64,000 nt of DNA from Actinomadura_C sp036008685 (GCA_036008685.1 DASYNF010000288.1:60357-124356); one strand, 5' to 3'; shown: positions 8,279-16,843, counted from the first letter of the stretch. Program-made: numbers and translations. The notes: a model not told the origin generated them from the sequence alone.

Positions 8279-9659
8279 CGCCCCCTTTGACATCGTCGTC
8301 CTAGGTGGTGGCAGCGGCGGCTATGCGTGTGCCCTGCGGGCCGTGGAGCTCGGCATGAGTGTCGCGCTCGTCGAGAAGGACAAGCTGGGCGGCACCTGCC
8401 TCAACCGCGGCTGCATCCCGACCAAGGCCCTGCTGCACGCCGCCGAGGTCGCGGACCAGACGCGTGAGAGCGCGACCTTCGGCATCAAGGCACAGTTCGA
8501 CGGCATCGACATCGACGGCGTCAACGCCTACAAGGACAGGATCGTCTCGACCACGGTCAAGGGCCTGACGGGTCTGCTCAAGAGCAAGAAGATCACCATC
8601 ATCGAGGGTGCGGGACGGCTCGCCGGACCCACCCAGGTGGAGGTCACCGGCGCCGACGGCCAGACGAGCACGATCGAGGGCGGGCACATCGTGCTGGCCA
8701 CCGGCTCGGCTCCCAAGTCCCTCCCCGGCCTGGACATCGACGGTGACCGCGTCATCTCCAGCGACCACGCCCTGGTGCTCGACCGGGTGCCCTCCTCGGT
8801 GGTCATCCTCGGTGGCGGCGTCATCGGTGTGGAGTTCGCCAGCGTGTGGCGCTCCTTCGGCGCCGAGGTCACCATCGTCGAGGCGCTGCCGCACCTGCTG
8901 CCCCTCGAAGAGGAGACCAGCTCCAAGCGGCTCGAGCGGGCGTTCCGCAAGCGCGGTATCAAGTTCGAGCTCGGTGTGCGGTTCGAGAGCGTCAAGACCA
9001 CCGAGGCCGGTGTGTCCGTCACGCTCGAGGGCGGCAAGACGCTCGACGCCGAGATCCTGCTCGTCGCGGTCGGCCGCGGGCCGGTCTCACAGGACCTCGG
9101 CTTCGAGGAGACCGGGGTCGAGACGGAGCGCGGCTTCGTGAAGGTGGACGAGTACTGCCGCACGAGCGTCCCGACCATCTCCGCGGTCGGCGACCTCATC
9201 CCGACGCTGCAGCTGGCGCACGTGGGCTTCGCGGAGGGCATCCTCGTCGCCGAGCGGCTGGGCGAGCTCAACCCCGCGCCGATCGACTACGACGGCGTAC
9301 CGCGGATCACCTACTCGGAGCCGGAGGTCGCTTCGGTCGGGATCACCTCGGCCATGGCCAAGGAGCGCGGGTACGAGACCAACGAGGTCAGCTACGACCT
9401 CGCCGGCAACGCCAAGAGCAAGATCCTGCAGACGCAGGGCGAGGTCAAGGTCATCGCCGCGAAGGACGGTCCCGTCCTGGGCATCCACATGGTCGGCAGC
9501 CGTGTGGGCGAGCTCATCGCCGAGGCGCAGCTCATCTACAACTGGGAAGCGCTCCCCTCCGAGGTCGCACAGCTCATCCACCCCCACCCGACCCAGTCCG
9601 AGGCGATCGGCGAGGCCCATCTCGCACTCGCCGGCAAGCCCCTGCACGTGCACGGCTGA
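8268..9659 (+). CDS. lpdA: Dihydrolipoyl dehydrogenase (E3)
   Basis: The flavoprotein E3 of 2-oxoacid dehydrogenase complexes; it reoxidises dihydrolipoamide with NAD. The 463-residue product has the FAD Rossmann motif GGGSGGYACA, the redox disulfide Cys44/Cys49 in GGTCLNRGCIPTK, the NAD-binding VVILGGGVIGVEFA and the C-terminal active-site His in QLIHPHPTQSEA. The start is GTG at 8268 with AAGGAG about 7 bases upstream. It lies immediately before sucB, so it probably supplies E3 to that E2 and to the pyruvate and glycine-cleavage systems. Confidence 0.97.
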   Translation: MANSAPFDIVVLGGGSGGYACALRAVELGMSVALVEKDKLGGTCLNRGCIPTKALLHAAEVADQTRESATFGIKAQFDGIDIDGVNAYKDRIVSTTVKGLTGLLKSKKITIIEGAGRLAGPTQVEVTGADGQTSTIEGGHIVLATGSAPKSLPGLDIDGDRVISSDHALVLDRVPSSVVILGGGVIGVEFASVWRSFGAEVTIVEALPHLLPLEEETSSKRLERAFRKRGIKFELGVRFESVKTTEAGVSVTLEGGKTLDAEILLVAVGRGPVSQDLGFEETGVETERGFVKVDEYCRTSVPTISAVGDLIPTLQLAHVGFAEGILVAERLGELNPAPIDYDGVPRITYSEPEVASVGITSAMAKERGYETNEVSYDLAGNAKSKILQTQGEVKVIAAKDGPVLGIHMVGSRVGELIAEAQLIYNWEALPSEVAQLIHPHPTQSEAIGEAHLALAGKPLHVHG

Positions 9660-9697
9660 ACGCCCGCACCAGTATTTCTAAGGAGTCGCTGAGAGCC

Positions 9698-11173
9698 ATG
9701 CCGGTCTCCGTCACCATGCCCCAGCTCGGTGAAAGCGTTACCGAGGGCACCGTCACTCGCTGGCTGAAGAAGGAGGGCGAGCCCGTCGAGACCGACGAGC
9801 CGCTCCTGGAGGTGTCGACCGACAAGGTCGACACCGAGATCCCTTCGCCGGCCTCGGGCATCCTGAGCAGCATCACCGTCGCCGAGGACGAGACCGTCGA
9901 AGTCGGGGCGGAACTCGCGATCATCTCCCAGGACGGTGAGGCCTCGGGCGGCGGATCCGCCCCCGCGGCCGAGCCCCGGGAAGCCGACCAGGAGGAGCGG
10001 GCACCGGAGCCCGAGCCGGAGACCCCGGCCGCCGCTCCCGAGCCGGAGCGGGCTTCCGAGCCGCAGGAGGCGCCGCAGCCGGCGGCCGCCTCGCAGCAGG
10101 CTCCGGCGCCGTGGCCGCCCCCTTCACCACAGCCACAGGCCCCCGCCCCGGCCGCTCCCGCCCCGGCCGCCCATGCCGCACCGGCACCCCAGGCGCCCGT
10201 CGGCGAGAGCCCCTATGTCACCCCGCTGGTACGCAAGCTCGCGTCCGAGCACGGCGTCGATCTGTCGACCGTGCAAGGAACGGGCGTGGGCGGGCGAATC
10301 CGCAAGCAGGACGTCCTCGAGGCCGCGCGGGCCCGCCAGGCGGCACAGGCGCAGCAGGCTCCGCCCGCCCCCGCGGCGCCGCAGGCCCCGGCGGCGCCGC
10401 AGTACAGCGCTCCGGCTCCGGCCGCCCCGTCCGCGGAGGCGAGCCGGGTGCGTGGCACGACCGAGAAGATGTCGCGGCTGCGCCAGACCATCGCCCGGCG
10501 CATGGTCGAGTCGTTGCAGACCTCCGCCCAGCTCACCAGCGTGGTCGAGGTCGACGTCACCAGGATCGCCCGGCTGCGTGACCGCACCAAGGCCGACTTC
10601 GCCGCCCGCGAGGGCGTGAAGCTGAGCTACATGCCGTTCTTCACGCTCGCGACCGTCGAGGCGCTCAAGGCGCACCCGAAGCTCAACGCGGTCATCGACC
10701 CCGAGAAGAACGAGGTGACCTACTACGACTCCGAGCACCTCGGCTTCGCGGTGGACACCGAGCGCGGCCTGCTGGCGGCGACGATCCGGGACGCCGGCGA
10801 CCTCAACCTCGTCGGGCTCGCCCGTAAGATCGCTGACCTGGCGGAGCGGACCCGGGCCGGAAACGTCGGCCCGGACGAGCTCACGGGCGGCACGTTCACG
10901 CTGACCAACACCGGTAGCAGGGGTGCGCTGTTCGACACTCCGATCATCTTCCAGCCCCAGGTCGCCATCCTGGGCGTCGGTGCGGTGGTGAAGCGTCCGG
11001 CGGTCATCGAGGACCCGAACCTCGGTGAGGTCATCGCGGTGCGCTCCATGGTCTACCTCGCGCTGACCTACGACCACCGTCTGGTGGACGGAGCCGACGC
11101 GGCCCGCTTCCTCGGCACGATCAAGCACCGTCTCGAGGAGGGCAACTTCGAGGCCGAGCTCGGTCTCGGCTGA
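9698..11173 (+). CDS. sucB: Dihydrolipoamide acyltransferase E2 (2-oxoglutarate dehydrogenase)
   Basis: The core E2 that transfers acyl groups from lipoamide to CoA. The 491-residue product has a single N-terminal lipoyl domain with Lys43 in STDKVDTEIPS. Two long Ala/Pro-rich linkers (about 85-170 and 215-250) flank an E1/E3-binding domain near 173-210 (PYVTPLVRKLASEHGVDL). The C-terminal acyltransferase domain carries catalytic His460 and Asp464 in YDHRLVDGADA. Actinobacterial homologues often have two lipoyl domains; this one has one. AAGGAG lies 12 bases before the ATG. Succinyl specificity is inferred from context, and pyruvate E2 is the alternative. Its lipoyl group would come from lipB and lipA nearby. 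Confidence 0.93.
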   Translation: MPVSVTMPQLGESVTEGTVTRWLKKEGEPVETDEPLLEVSTDKVDTEIPSPASGILSSITVAEDETVEVGAELAIISQDGEASGGGSAPAAEPREADQEERAPEPEPETPAAAPEPERASEPQEAPQPAAASQQAPAPWPPPSPQPQAPAPAAPAPAAHAAPAPQAPVGESPYVTPLVRKLASEHGVDLSTVQGTGVGGRIRKQDVLEAARARQAAQAQQAPPAPAAPQAPAAPQYSAPAPAAPSAEASRVRGTTEKMSRLRQTIARRMVESLQTSAQLTSVVEVDVTRIARLRDRTKADFAAREGVKLSYMPFFTLATVEALKAHPKLNAVIDPEKNEVTYYDSEHLGFAVDTERGLLAATIRDAGDLNLVGLARKIADLAERTRAGNVGPDELTGGTFTLTNTGSRGALFDTPIIFQPQVAILGVGAVVKRPAVIEDPNLGEVIAVRSMVYLALTYDHRLVDGADAARFLGTIKHRLEEGNFEAELGLG

Positions 11174-11191
11174 CGCCTCCGCTAACGCGTG

Positions 11192-11234
11192 GCGAACTCC
11201 CCCCCGGCCTGCCGACGGCCAGGGGGGAGTTCGC
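11192..11234 (+). terminator. Hairpin terminator after sucB
   Basis: Arms at 11192-11204 (GCGAACTCCCCCC) and 11222-11234 (GGGGGGAGTTCGC) are perfectly complementary across 13 bases, with an inner GGCC/GGCC extension in the loop. It starts 18 bases after the sucB stop. Confidence 0.8.
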
Positions 11235-11377
11235 GGTTCATGGTGCTCGGACACGGCCGGATCCAGGCCTTGTGAGGGTGCTCGGGCGACCTTTCGGCTC
11301 TTCCCCCCGGTGAGATCCGGCCCCCGGTGCGGACCTGTTCCCCGCGTGCCTCGAGGGCTCCATCACCGGTCACTGGC

Positions 11378-11383
11378 TAGGCT
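11378..11383 (+). promoter_or_regulatory. -10 element TAGGCT, leaderless start
   Basis: TAGGCT is followed by 6 bases and then the ATG at 11390 of the TIGR01777 gene. Confidence 0.55.
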
Positions 11384-11389
11384 GAGGCC

Positions 11390-12286
11390 ATGAGGATCGC
11401 GGTCACCGGATCGAGCGGATTGATCGGTACGGCACTGGTCGACGCCCTGCGCGAGGACGGCCACGGGGTGATGCGACTCGTACGCAAGGATCCGCAAGGT
11501 CCCGACGAGGTCCGGTGGGATCCGATGGGCGGAGTGGACACCGCGGCTCTGGAGAACCTCGACGCCGTCGTGCATCTGGCCGGCGCCGGAATCGGCGATC
11601 GCCGGTGGACCGCCGGCTACAAGAAGGAGCTGCGCGACAGCCGGGTCACCGGGACCCGGACCCTGGCGGAGGCCCTCGCCGGCTTGGACCGGCGGCCTCG
11701 AGTCATGGTCTCCGGATCGGCGATCGGATTCTATGGCGACACCGGCGACGAGGAGGCCGACGAGTCGTCCCGGATGGGCCGGGGATTTCTCGCCGAGATG
11801 ACACGCGACTGGGAGGCGGCCGCCCAGCCCGCCGCCAAGGCCGGGATCCGGGTCGTTCATCCGCGCACCGGCATCGTGCTGTCTCGTAAGGGTGGCATCC
11901 TCGGCAAGGTCCTCCCCCTGTTCAAGCTCGGGCTCGGCGGCAGGCTGGGCGACGGCCGGCAGTGGATGAGCTGGATCTCGCTGCACGACCAGATCGCCGC
12001 GCTACGGTCGCTCATCGAACGTGACGACATCGCCGGCCCGGTCAACCTCACCTCCCCGGAGCCTGTGACGAACGAGGAGTTCACCAGAGCGCTCGCCCGG
12101 TCGGTGGGTCGCCCCGCGCCGTTCACCGTCCCCGCGTTCGTGCTCAGGACCGCGCTGGACGGCTTCGCCGACGAGGGGCTCCTCGTCTGCCAGCGGGTCC
12201 GTCCGGCCCGGCTGGCCGATGCGGGCTTCACCTTCCGGCACCCCGGCCTCGAGAGCGCCCTGGAGACGGCCCGGCGGACCCGATGA
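11390..12286 (+). CDS. TIGR01777-family NAD(P)-dependent epimerase/dehydratase
   Basis: An extended short-chain dehydrogenase-like protein of 298 residues (YfcH / cell-division-inhibitor SulA-annotated family). It has the dinucleotide motif VTGSSGLIGTALVDAL at residues 5-20, then VHLAGAGIGDRRW, and a conserved SGSAIGFYGDTGDE where the Tyr of the active site is expected. It ends in the DUF1731 C-terminal domain (VPAFVLRTALDGFADEGLL). The substrate of the family is unknown. It sits between sucB and lipB as in many actinomycetes; linkage to lipoate metabolism is only positional. Confidence 0.88.
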   Translation: MRIAVTGSSGLIGTALVDALREDGHGVMRLVRKDPQGPDEVRWDPMGGVDTAALENLDAVVHLAGAGIGDRRWTAGYKKELRDSRVTGTRTLAEALAGLDRRPRVMVSGSAIGFYGDTGDEEADESSRMGRGFLAEMTRDWEAAAQPAAKAGIRVVHPRTGIVLSRKGGILGKVLPLFKLGLGGRLGDGRQWMSWISLHDQIAALRSLIERDDIAGPVNLTSPEPVTNEEFTRALARSVGRPAPFTVPAFVLRTALDGFADEGLLVCQRVRPARLADAGFTFRHPGLESALETARRTR

Positions 12287-12418
12287 ACAATGGGCACCGG
12301 CCTGCCCACGAGCTGGGGAGGGGGCGTCCCTGGTTGACCTCAAGAGTCCTCAAAGTCGGGGCTCGCCATTGGCCTCGTCCCTAGCGTGGACGTTAAACCA
12401 TCGGATCGGGAGACAGCG

Positions 12419-12448
12419 ATGAGCAGTGAGCAGAGCAATGAGCACTGA
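12419..12448 (+). other. Possible 9-codon leader ORF overlapping the S51 peptidase start
   Basis: GGGAGA (12408-12413) lies 5 bases before an ATG at 12419. It opens a 9-codon frame (MSSEQSNEH) whose stop at 12446-12448 overlaps the start of the next gene in a different frame. This is the best ribosome-binding site in the region, and the peptidase start itself lacks one, so coupling is plausible. Confidence 0.35.
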
Positions 12449-13175
12449 CCGGCAGCCGCACATCCTCGCGATCGGCGGCGGGACGTTCATCCCGGACGAC
12501 CGCTATGGGCTGACGCCCAGCCCGCTGCTGCGCTACGCACTCGACCTGACCGGTGAGGACCGGCCGCGGATCTGCTTCCTCGCGACCGCCCTGGGCGACG
12601 GCGTGGACAAGATCGCCCGAGGGTATGAGGCCTTCTCCCGGCTGGACGCGGAGGTCAGTCATCTGGCGCTCTTCCCCATGCCCAACGTCGCGGACATGCG
12701 GGCGCACCTGCTGAGCCAGGACCTCGTCTACGTCTTCGGGGGCAGCGTGGCCAACCTCCTGGCGCTGTGGCGTCTGCACGGCCTTGACGAGATCTTCCAG
12801 GAGGCGTGGGAGGCCGGCGTGGTGCTCTCCGGACAGAGCGCCGGTGCGCTCTGCTGGCACGTCGGGGGCAACACCGACTCCTTCGGCCCGGAGCTCCGGC
12901 CGTTGGCCGATGGACTGGGCTTCCTCCCGTACTCCTGTGGGGTGCACTACGACAGCGACCCACAGCGCCGTCCGCTCCTCCAGCGTCTCGTCGGGGACGG
13001 CACCCTCCCGACCGGCTACGCCGCCGATGAGTCCGTGGCGCTGCACTACGTCGGCACGGAGTTCGTCCAGGCCGTGTCCTACCGCGAGGGCGCGGCGGCC
13101 CATCTCGTGGAACCTGACGGGTCCGGAGCCGCCAAGGAGACGATGATCGAGCCGCGGCTCCTCACCGCCCCGTGA
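12438..13175 (+). CDS. Peptidase E-like serine hydrolase (S51 family)
   Basis: A cytosolic class I glutamine-amidotransferase-fold peptidase, 245 residues. The nucleophile is Ser134 in SGQSAGALCW, and the preceding VYVFGGSVANLL and the N-terminal ILAIGGGTF match peptidase E (Asp-X dipeptidase) and cyanophycinase-like relatives. The ATG at 12438 is preferred; a GTG at 12426 in frame would add four residues. It is likely translated through a short overlapping leader ORF. The substrate is not determined; alpha-aspartyl dipeptides are the family paradigm. Confidence 0.85.
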   Translation: MSTDRQPHILAIGGGTFIPDDRYGLTPSPLLRYALDLTGEDRPRICFLATALGDGVDKIARGYEAFSRLDAEVSHLALFPMPNVADMRAHLLSQDLVYVFGGSVANLLALWRLHGLDEIFQEAWEAGVVLSGQSAGALCWHVGGNTDSFGPELRPLADGLGFLPYSCGVHYDSDPQRRPLLQRLVGDGTLPTGYAADESVALHYVGTEFVQAVSYREGAAAHLVEPDGSGAAKETMIEPRLLTAP

Positions 13176-13179
13176 GACA

Positions 13180-13185
13180 TAGGCT
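13180..13185 (+). promoter_or_regulatory. -10 element TAGGCT, leaderless start of lipB
   Basis: TAGGCT is followed by GGGCCA and the GTG at 13192. This supports initiation upstream of the duplicated repeat and therefore translation of the repeat. Confidence 0.55.
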
Positions 13186-13191
13186 GGGCCA

Positions 13192-14022
13192 GTGAGCGAC
13201 GTTCGTGAGGCAACGCAGAGCACCGGCACCACCCACAACCCGCCGAACGAGCGGAGCGAACCATCAGCACCGCGCGACGTTCGTGAGGCGACGCAGAGCA
13301 CCGGCACCACCCACAACCCGCCGAGCGAGCTGAGCGGACCGGCCAAGGCCCGTGAGCTGGTGTTCGTGCACGCGGGGTTCGGGTCCCGTGCGGTGCCGTA
13401 CGAGCAGGGCTGGGATCTGCAGCGGCGCACGCACGAACGGCGGGTGGCCGGTGAGATCCCCGACACCTGTCTGCTCCTGGAGCACCCTCCGGTCTATACC
13501 GCGGGCAAGCGGACGGCTCCTGCCGATCGCCCGATCGGGGATGCCGGAGCCCCGGTCATCGACATCGACCGCGGCGGCAAGATCACCTGGCATGGTCCAG
13601 GACAGCTGGTGGGCTATCCGATCGTCCGGCTTCCCGACCCCGTCGACGTCGTGGCCTATGTGCGCCTGCTCGAGGAGTTCCTCATGCGGGTGTGCGCGGA
13701 CCTCGGCCTCGAGACCAAGCGGGTCGAGGGCCGTAGCGGCGTCTGGGTGCCGGGTGTGCCGGACCGCAAGATCGCCGCGATCGGGATCAGGGTCTCGCGC
13801 GGGGTGACCATGCACGGGTTCGAGCTGAACTGCGACTGCGACATGTCCTGGTTCGACCGGATCGTACCGTGCGGTATCCGGGACGCGGGGGTCACCTCGC
13901 TGACGCAGGAACTCGGCCGGCCGGTCTCCGTCGCCGAGGTCCTGCCACTCGCGGAGCGTTATCTGGCCGAGGTCCTCGGCGCGACGGAAACGGTCCACCG
14001 CACCACCGCCCAGATCCTCTGA
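13192..14022 (+). CDS. lipB: Lipoyl(octanoyl) transferase LipB with repeat-encoded N-terminal extension
   Basis: It transfers octanoyl from acyl carrier protein to lipoyl domains such as SucB, the first step of protein lipoylation. The catalytic core runs from about residue 55 to 276, with RGGKITWHGPGQLVGYP at 127-143, Lys193 in DRKIAAIG and nucleophile Cys227 in VPCGIRDAG. Residues 1-50 are not LipB: they consist of two near-identical 26-residue units (DVREATQSTGTTHNPP in each) from a 78-bp direct repeat. The GTG at 13192 has a leaderless promoter. The only later in-frame start (GTG, 13360) lacks a ribosome-binding site and would cut into the core's first strand. The pair with lipA lies 1.7 kb downstream. 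Confidence 0.92.
   Translation: MSDVREATQSTGTTHNPPNERSEPSAPRDVREATQSTGTTHNPPSELSGPAKARELVFVHAGFGSRAVPYEQGWDLQRRTHERRVAGEIPDTCLLLEHPPVYTAGKRTAPADRPIGDAGAPVIDIDRGGKITWHGPGQLVGYPIVRLPDPVDVVAYVRLLEEFLMRVCADLGLETKRVEGRSGVWVPGVPDRKIAAIGIRVSRGVTMHGFELNCDCDMSWFDRIVPCGIRDAGVTSLTQELGRPVSVAEVLPLAERYLAEVLGATETVHRTTAQIL
13196..13337 (+). repeat. Tandem 64-bp direct repeat (78-bp period) inside lipB
   Basis: Copies at 13196-13259 and 13274-13337 differ at only a few positions. The period of 78 bp is exactly 26 codons, so the lipB frame is kept. The unit begins GCGACGTTCGTGAGGC and ends in a GAGCGGAGCGA-like tail, resembling dispersed intergenic repeats rather than coding sequence. Confidence 0.9.
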
Positions 14023-14079
14023 CCCCCGCCCTCTGGTGTCAGGTCCCGATCGACTCGAGGCACCGCGAAGTCAGGTATC

Positions 14080-14709
14080 TCAGCGTTCGGGCAGGGTGGG
14101 ATGCGGGCCTGTGGGAGCGATGTCCATCATGGTGCTGGTGATGGCCCACTGCTCGTGGTCCCGCCAGGCGCCGTCGATGAACAGCAGGTCGGGCGAGTAG
14201 CCCTCTTTGCGGAAGCCGTTTCGCCGGACCAGCTTCAGGGAGGCATGGTTGTCTGGCTGGATCTGGGCTTCCAGCCGGTGGAGTCGCAACCGCTCGAAGG
14301 CATGGCGCAGCACCAGGTCGAGTCCTTCGGACATGTAGCCCTGGCCGGCGGTGGGGGCGAAGGCCGCGTAGGCCAGGGAGCCGGATTGGAAGCGTCCGCG
14401 GATGATGCTGTTGATGTTGACCATGCCGGCGATGGCTCCGGTGCCACGCAGGCAGATCAGCAGCGACTCCTCGTCGGGCCGCTCGTATCGCGCGAGGTAA
14501 GCCTGGAACCCCTGCGGAGTGGCGGGCAGGGACGTCCACGGGCGGTGCAGGTCGAGACTGGCGCCCACCAGATCAAGGAACTCGCTCTGATCACGGCCGG
14601 CGAGCGGGCGCAGGGTCACTCTGCGGGATCCGTCCGGCCGGCCGGCCAGGAACGCCTCGTTCACCGCCTCAGTCTGTCTGACAACCTGGGCTCCGTCGTT
14701 GTGGATCAT
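14080..14709 (-). CDS. GNAT acetyltransferase (RimJ/RimL-like)
   Basis: A Gcn5-related N-acetyltransferase of 209 residues that uses acetyl-CoA. Motifs run in order: VTLRPLAGRDQSEFLDLV at the N terminus, IAGMVNINSIIRG (strand beta4), then GQGYMSEGLDLVLRHAFE (CoA pyrophosphate-binding loop, Q/RxxGxG variant) and IQPDNHASLKLVRRNGFRKEG. This pattern is typical of ribosomal-protein-alanine acetyltransferases RimJ/RimL, but the true substrate may be a protein or small molecule. The ATG at 14709 is chosen because TACCGT lies 7 bases upstream; a GTG at 14718 is also in frame. It is downstream of the DUF1877 gene on the same strand and converges on lipB. Confidence 0.87.
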   Translation of the reverse strand: MIHNDGAQVVRQTEAVNEAFLAGRPDGSRRVTLRPLAGRDQSEFLDLVGASLDLHRPWTSLPATPQGFQAYLARYERPDEESLLICLRGTGAIAGMVNINSIIRGRFQSGSLAYAAFAPTAGQGYMSEGLDLVLRHAFERLRLHRLEAQIQPDNHASLKLVRRNGFRKEGYSPDLLFIDGAWRDHEQWAITSTMMDIAPTGPHPTLPER

Positions 14710-14716
14710 GGGTGGC

Positions 14717-14722
14717 ACGGTA
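14717..14722 (-). promoter_or_regulatory. -10 element TACCGT, leaderless start of the GNAT gene
   Basis: Read on the minus strand, TACCGT is followed by 7 bases and the ATG at 14709. Confidence 0.4.
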
Positions 14723-15027
14723 TCGGGCGCCTGTCGATCACCGCGTCCAACCGAGCGGGGGTCGGTGGCCAGGAGGGCGGCCTGTGACCCGACGCGACCA
14801 GACCTCCCCGCCAGAGACTCACCCGAGACCTACCGCCCCGAGCCGGAGCCACATCGTGATGCCGTAGCGGGATCACCACAGAGTGCTACAGCCGGTCGTC
14901 TCCTCCGGGTGGCCCGGCCGCTACGGCTCCAAGCCGGGCCTGGCCGTTCGACGGCCCTCGTCCGATCCCGCCCCCCTCGGCCGACCCCGCGCAAGCGACT
15001 GCGAGATCACGCCGGGGAGGGCCTCGG
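14723..15027. other. Non-coding interval between the DUF1877 and GNAT genes
   Basis: About 300 bases with no supported gene, tRNA-like fold or strong hairpin. It contains only scattered short inverted repeats, such as GTAGC/GCTAC around 14873-14900, and presumably holds the promoter of the GNAT gene. Confidence 0.4.
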
Positions 15028-15543
15028 TCAGCACATCACCTTGTAGATGGCCTGTCCGTTGCCCGCCGCGGCGACGAAAAAGCGTCTCAGGCCCTCGTAG
15101 GCGGGGCGGAGCATGCGATCGCGCACCTCCTGCGGTGGGCGGCGGGCCCACTCCTTGGCGTCCTGCACCTCCGCGGCCATCATGCGTCCCAGATCATAAC
15201 GACCCGCTATGGACTCGAACGGCGTGCCGACCAGATGGTCGGCGGCCGGTTTCACCCGATCGGGGGCGAGATAGATCACGTCCATGCCGAGCTCGGCGGC
15301 ACCGTCCTCGGTGAGCAGGCGGCCCCCGCACACGGCGTCGGCCTCGGGAGCCCGTCCCTCCCAGGCGTCACCGGTCAGTAGATAGTGCAGACCCTGCCAG
15401 GCCGCGCCGACGTCGAAGACCTGGTCGGGGGGATGCCTCCGACGCCAGTCCACGGGGCCGAACACCAGTCGGGCGATGCGCCCCGGGTCGGGCTCCCCTT
15501 CGAGCGACGGCGGCAGCCTGAGGTACGACATCGCCAGACCCAC
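15028..15543 (-). CDS. DUF1877 family protein
   Basis: A 171-residue soluble protein of the YfbM/DUF1877 family (function unknown). The opening MGLAMSYLRLPPS, the VDWRRRHPPDQVFDVGAAWQ block and the LTGDAWEG segment match the family. The start is GTG at 15543, placed by a strong AGGAGG 6 bases upstream; longer in-frame starts at 15570 and 15591 lie on the wrong side of that site. Its relatives are widespread single genes with no known partners. It diverges from lipA, with about 200 bases between the starts. Confidence 0.85.
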   Translation of the reverse strand: MGLAMSYLRLPPSLEGEPDPGRIARLVFGPVDWRRRHPPDQVFDVGAAWQGLHYLLTGDAWEGRAPEADAVCGGRLLTEDGAAELGMDVIYLAPDRVKPAADHLVGTPFESIAGRYDLGRMMAAEVQDAKEWARRPPQEVRDRMLRPAYEGLRRFFVAAAGNGQAIYKVMC

Positions 15544-15737
15544 GCGCTTTCCTCCTGCGAACGACTCCATTTCAAGACAACAGGGAGTCACCCTAGAGAG
15601 ATCTCTAGCTACGGACGGTGGAAACAGGGAATCTACCTGTGATGAGGCCGCCGATCAGCAGGATCGTTACCTCCGCGCAGCCTCTCCGACCCTGTCCCGT
15701 GATCTCCCGCCATGGTGGGCCATGGCCGCGCGCGACG

Positions 15738-15743
15738 TACCCT
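15738..15743 (+). promoter_or_regulatory. -10 element TACCCT, leaderless start of lipA
   Basis: TACCCT is followed by 6 bases and the GTG at 15750; no Shine-Dalgarno sequence is present. Confidence 0.5.
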
Positions 15744-15749
15744 TGGTCC

Positions 15750-16679
15750 GTGACCACGGTAACTCCAGAAGGACGCAAGCTGCTCAGGCTCGAGGTCCGC
15801 AACAGCCAGACACCGATCGAACGCAAGCCGCCGTGGATCAAGACGCGCTTGCGCACGGGACCGCAGTACCGCGAGCTGACCAAGCTCGTCCGGGACGAGG
15901 GACTGCACACGGTCTGCCAGGAGGCCGGCTGCCCCAACATCTTCGAATGCTGGGAAGACCGCGAGGCGACGTTCCTCATCGGCGGCGACCAGTGCACCCG
16001 GCGTTGCGACTTCTGCCAGATCGACACCGGTAAGCCCGCCGACTATGACCCCGACGAGCCGCGCCGGGTCGCCGAATCGGTGGCGACGATGGGCCTGCGC
16101 TATGCCACGGTCACCGGGGTCGCACGTGACGACCTGCCGGACCAGGGGTCGTGGCTCTACGCCGAGACGGTCCGGCAGATCCACGCGGCCGTGCCGGGCT
16201 GTGGAGTGGAGCTGCTGATCCCGGACTTCAACGCGGTGCCGGACCTGCTCGCGGAGGTCTTCGGATCCGCTCCGGAGGTGCTGGCGCACAACGTCGAGAC
16301 GGTGCCGCGCATCTTCAAGCGGATCCGGCCGGCGTTCCGGTACGACCGGTCGCTGAAGGTCATCACCGAGGCCCGTGCCGCCGGGCTGATCACCAAGTCG
16401 AACCTGATCCTCGGCATGGGCGAGACCCGTGGAGAGGTGTCCCAGGCGCTGCGGGACCTCCACGAGGCCGGCTGTGAGCTGATCACCATCACGCAGTACC
16501 TCCGCCCCTCGCCGCGCCATCACCCCGTGGAGCGCTGGGTCAGGCCCGAGGAGTTCGTCGAGCTCGAGGCCGAGGCCGAGGAGATCGGCTTCGCGGGCGT
16601 GATGTCCGGGCCGCTCGTGCGTTCGAGCTACCGCGCCGGACGGCTGTACCAGCAGGCCCTGGCGAGACGCCCAGAGTAG
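15750..16679 (+). CDS. lipA: Lipoyl synthase LipA
   Basis: A radical-SAM enzyme that inserts two sulfur atoms into octanoyl-lysine on lipoyl domains such as SucB. The 309-residue product has both iron-sulfur motifs: the auxiliary cluster Cys56/Cys61/Cys67 (CQEAGCPNIFEC) and the radical-SAM cluster Cys82/Cys86/Cys89 (CTRRCDFC). The C-terminal RSSYRAG, which supplies the serine ligand of the auxiliary cluster, is also present. The GTG at 15750 is used; an open frame extends further upstream, but the -10 element and family length favour the shorter form. It is followed by DUF4191, as in other actinomycetes. Confidence 0.97.
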   Translation: MTTVTPEGRKLLRLEVRNSQTPIERKPPWIKTRLRTGPQYRELTKLVRDEGLHTVCQEAGCPNIFECWEDREATFLIGGDQCTRRCDFCQIDTGKPADYDPDEPRRVAESVATMGLRYATVTGVARDDLPDQGSWLYAETVRQIHAAVPGCGVELLIPDFNAVPDLLAEVFGSAPEVLAHNVETVPRIFKRIRPAFRYDRSLKVITEARAAGLITKSNLILGMGETRGEVSQALRDLHEAGCELITITQYLRPSPRHHPVERWVRPEEFVELEAEAEEIGFAGVMSGPLVRSSYRAGRLYQQALARRPE

Positions 16680-16701
16680 GCCCAGAGCAGGCCCAGAGCA
16701 G
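16669..16701 (+). repeat. Three tandem 11-bp repeats across the lipA stop
   Basis: GCCCAGAG(T/C)AG occurs at 16669-16679, 16680-16690 and 16691-16701, with the lipA stop codon inside the first unit. A second small repeat of CTCTGAGAC type follows near 16733-16758. Confidence 0.8.
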
Positions 16702-16843
16702 CCCGGGAGCCACGACCCCGGGCGGAGACACCTCTGAGACCTCTGAGACCTCCGAGACATCGGTGGCCCGGATGGTGCGGGCGGACCCGGCCGCGCGAAG
16801 ATTGTGATCGGGTCCCGTTTTCACCTCACGGGGTCAATGCTCG

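Noticed and set aside
15618..15749. 44-residue N-terminal extension of LipA
   Set aside because: The extension lacks LipA similarity, while a -10 hexamer lies 6 bases before the GTG at 15750, where homologues begin.
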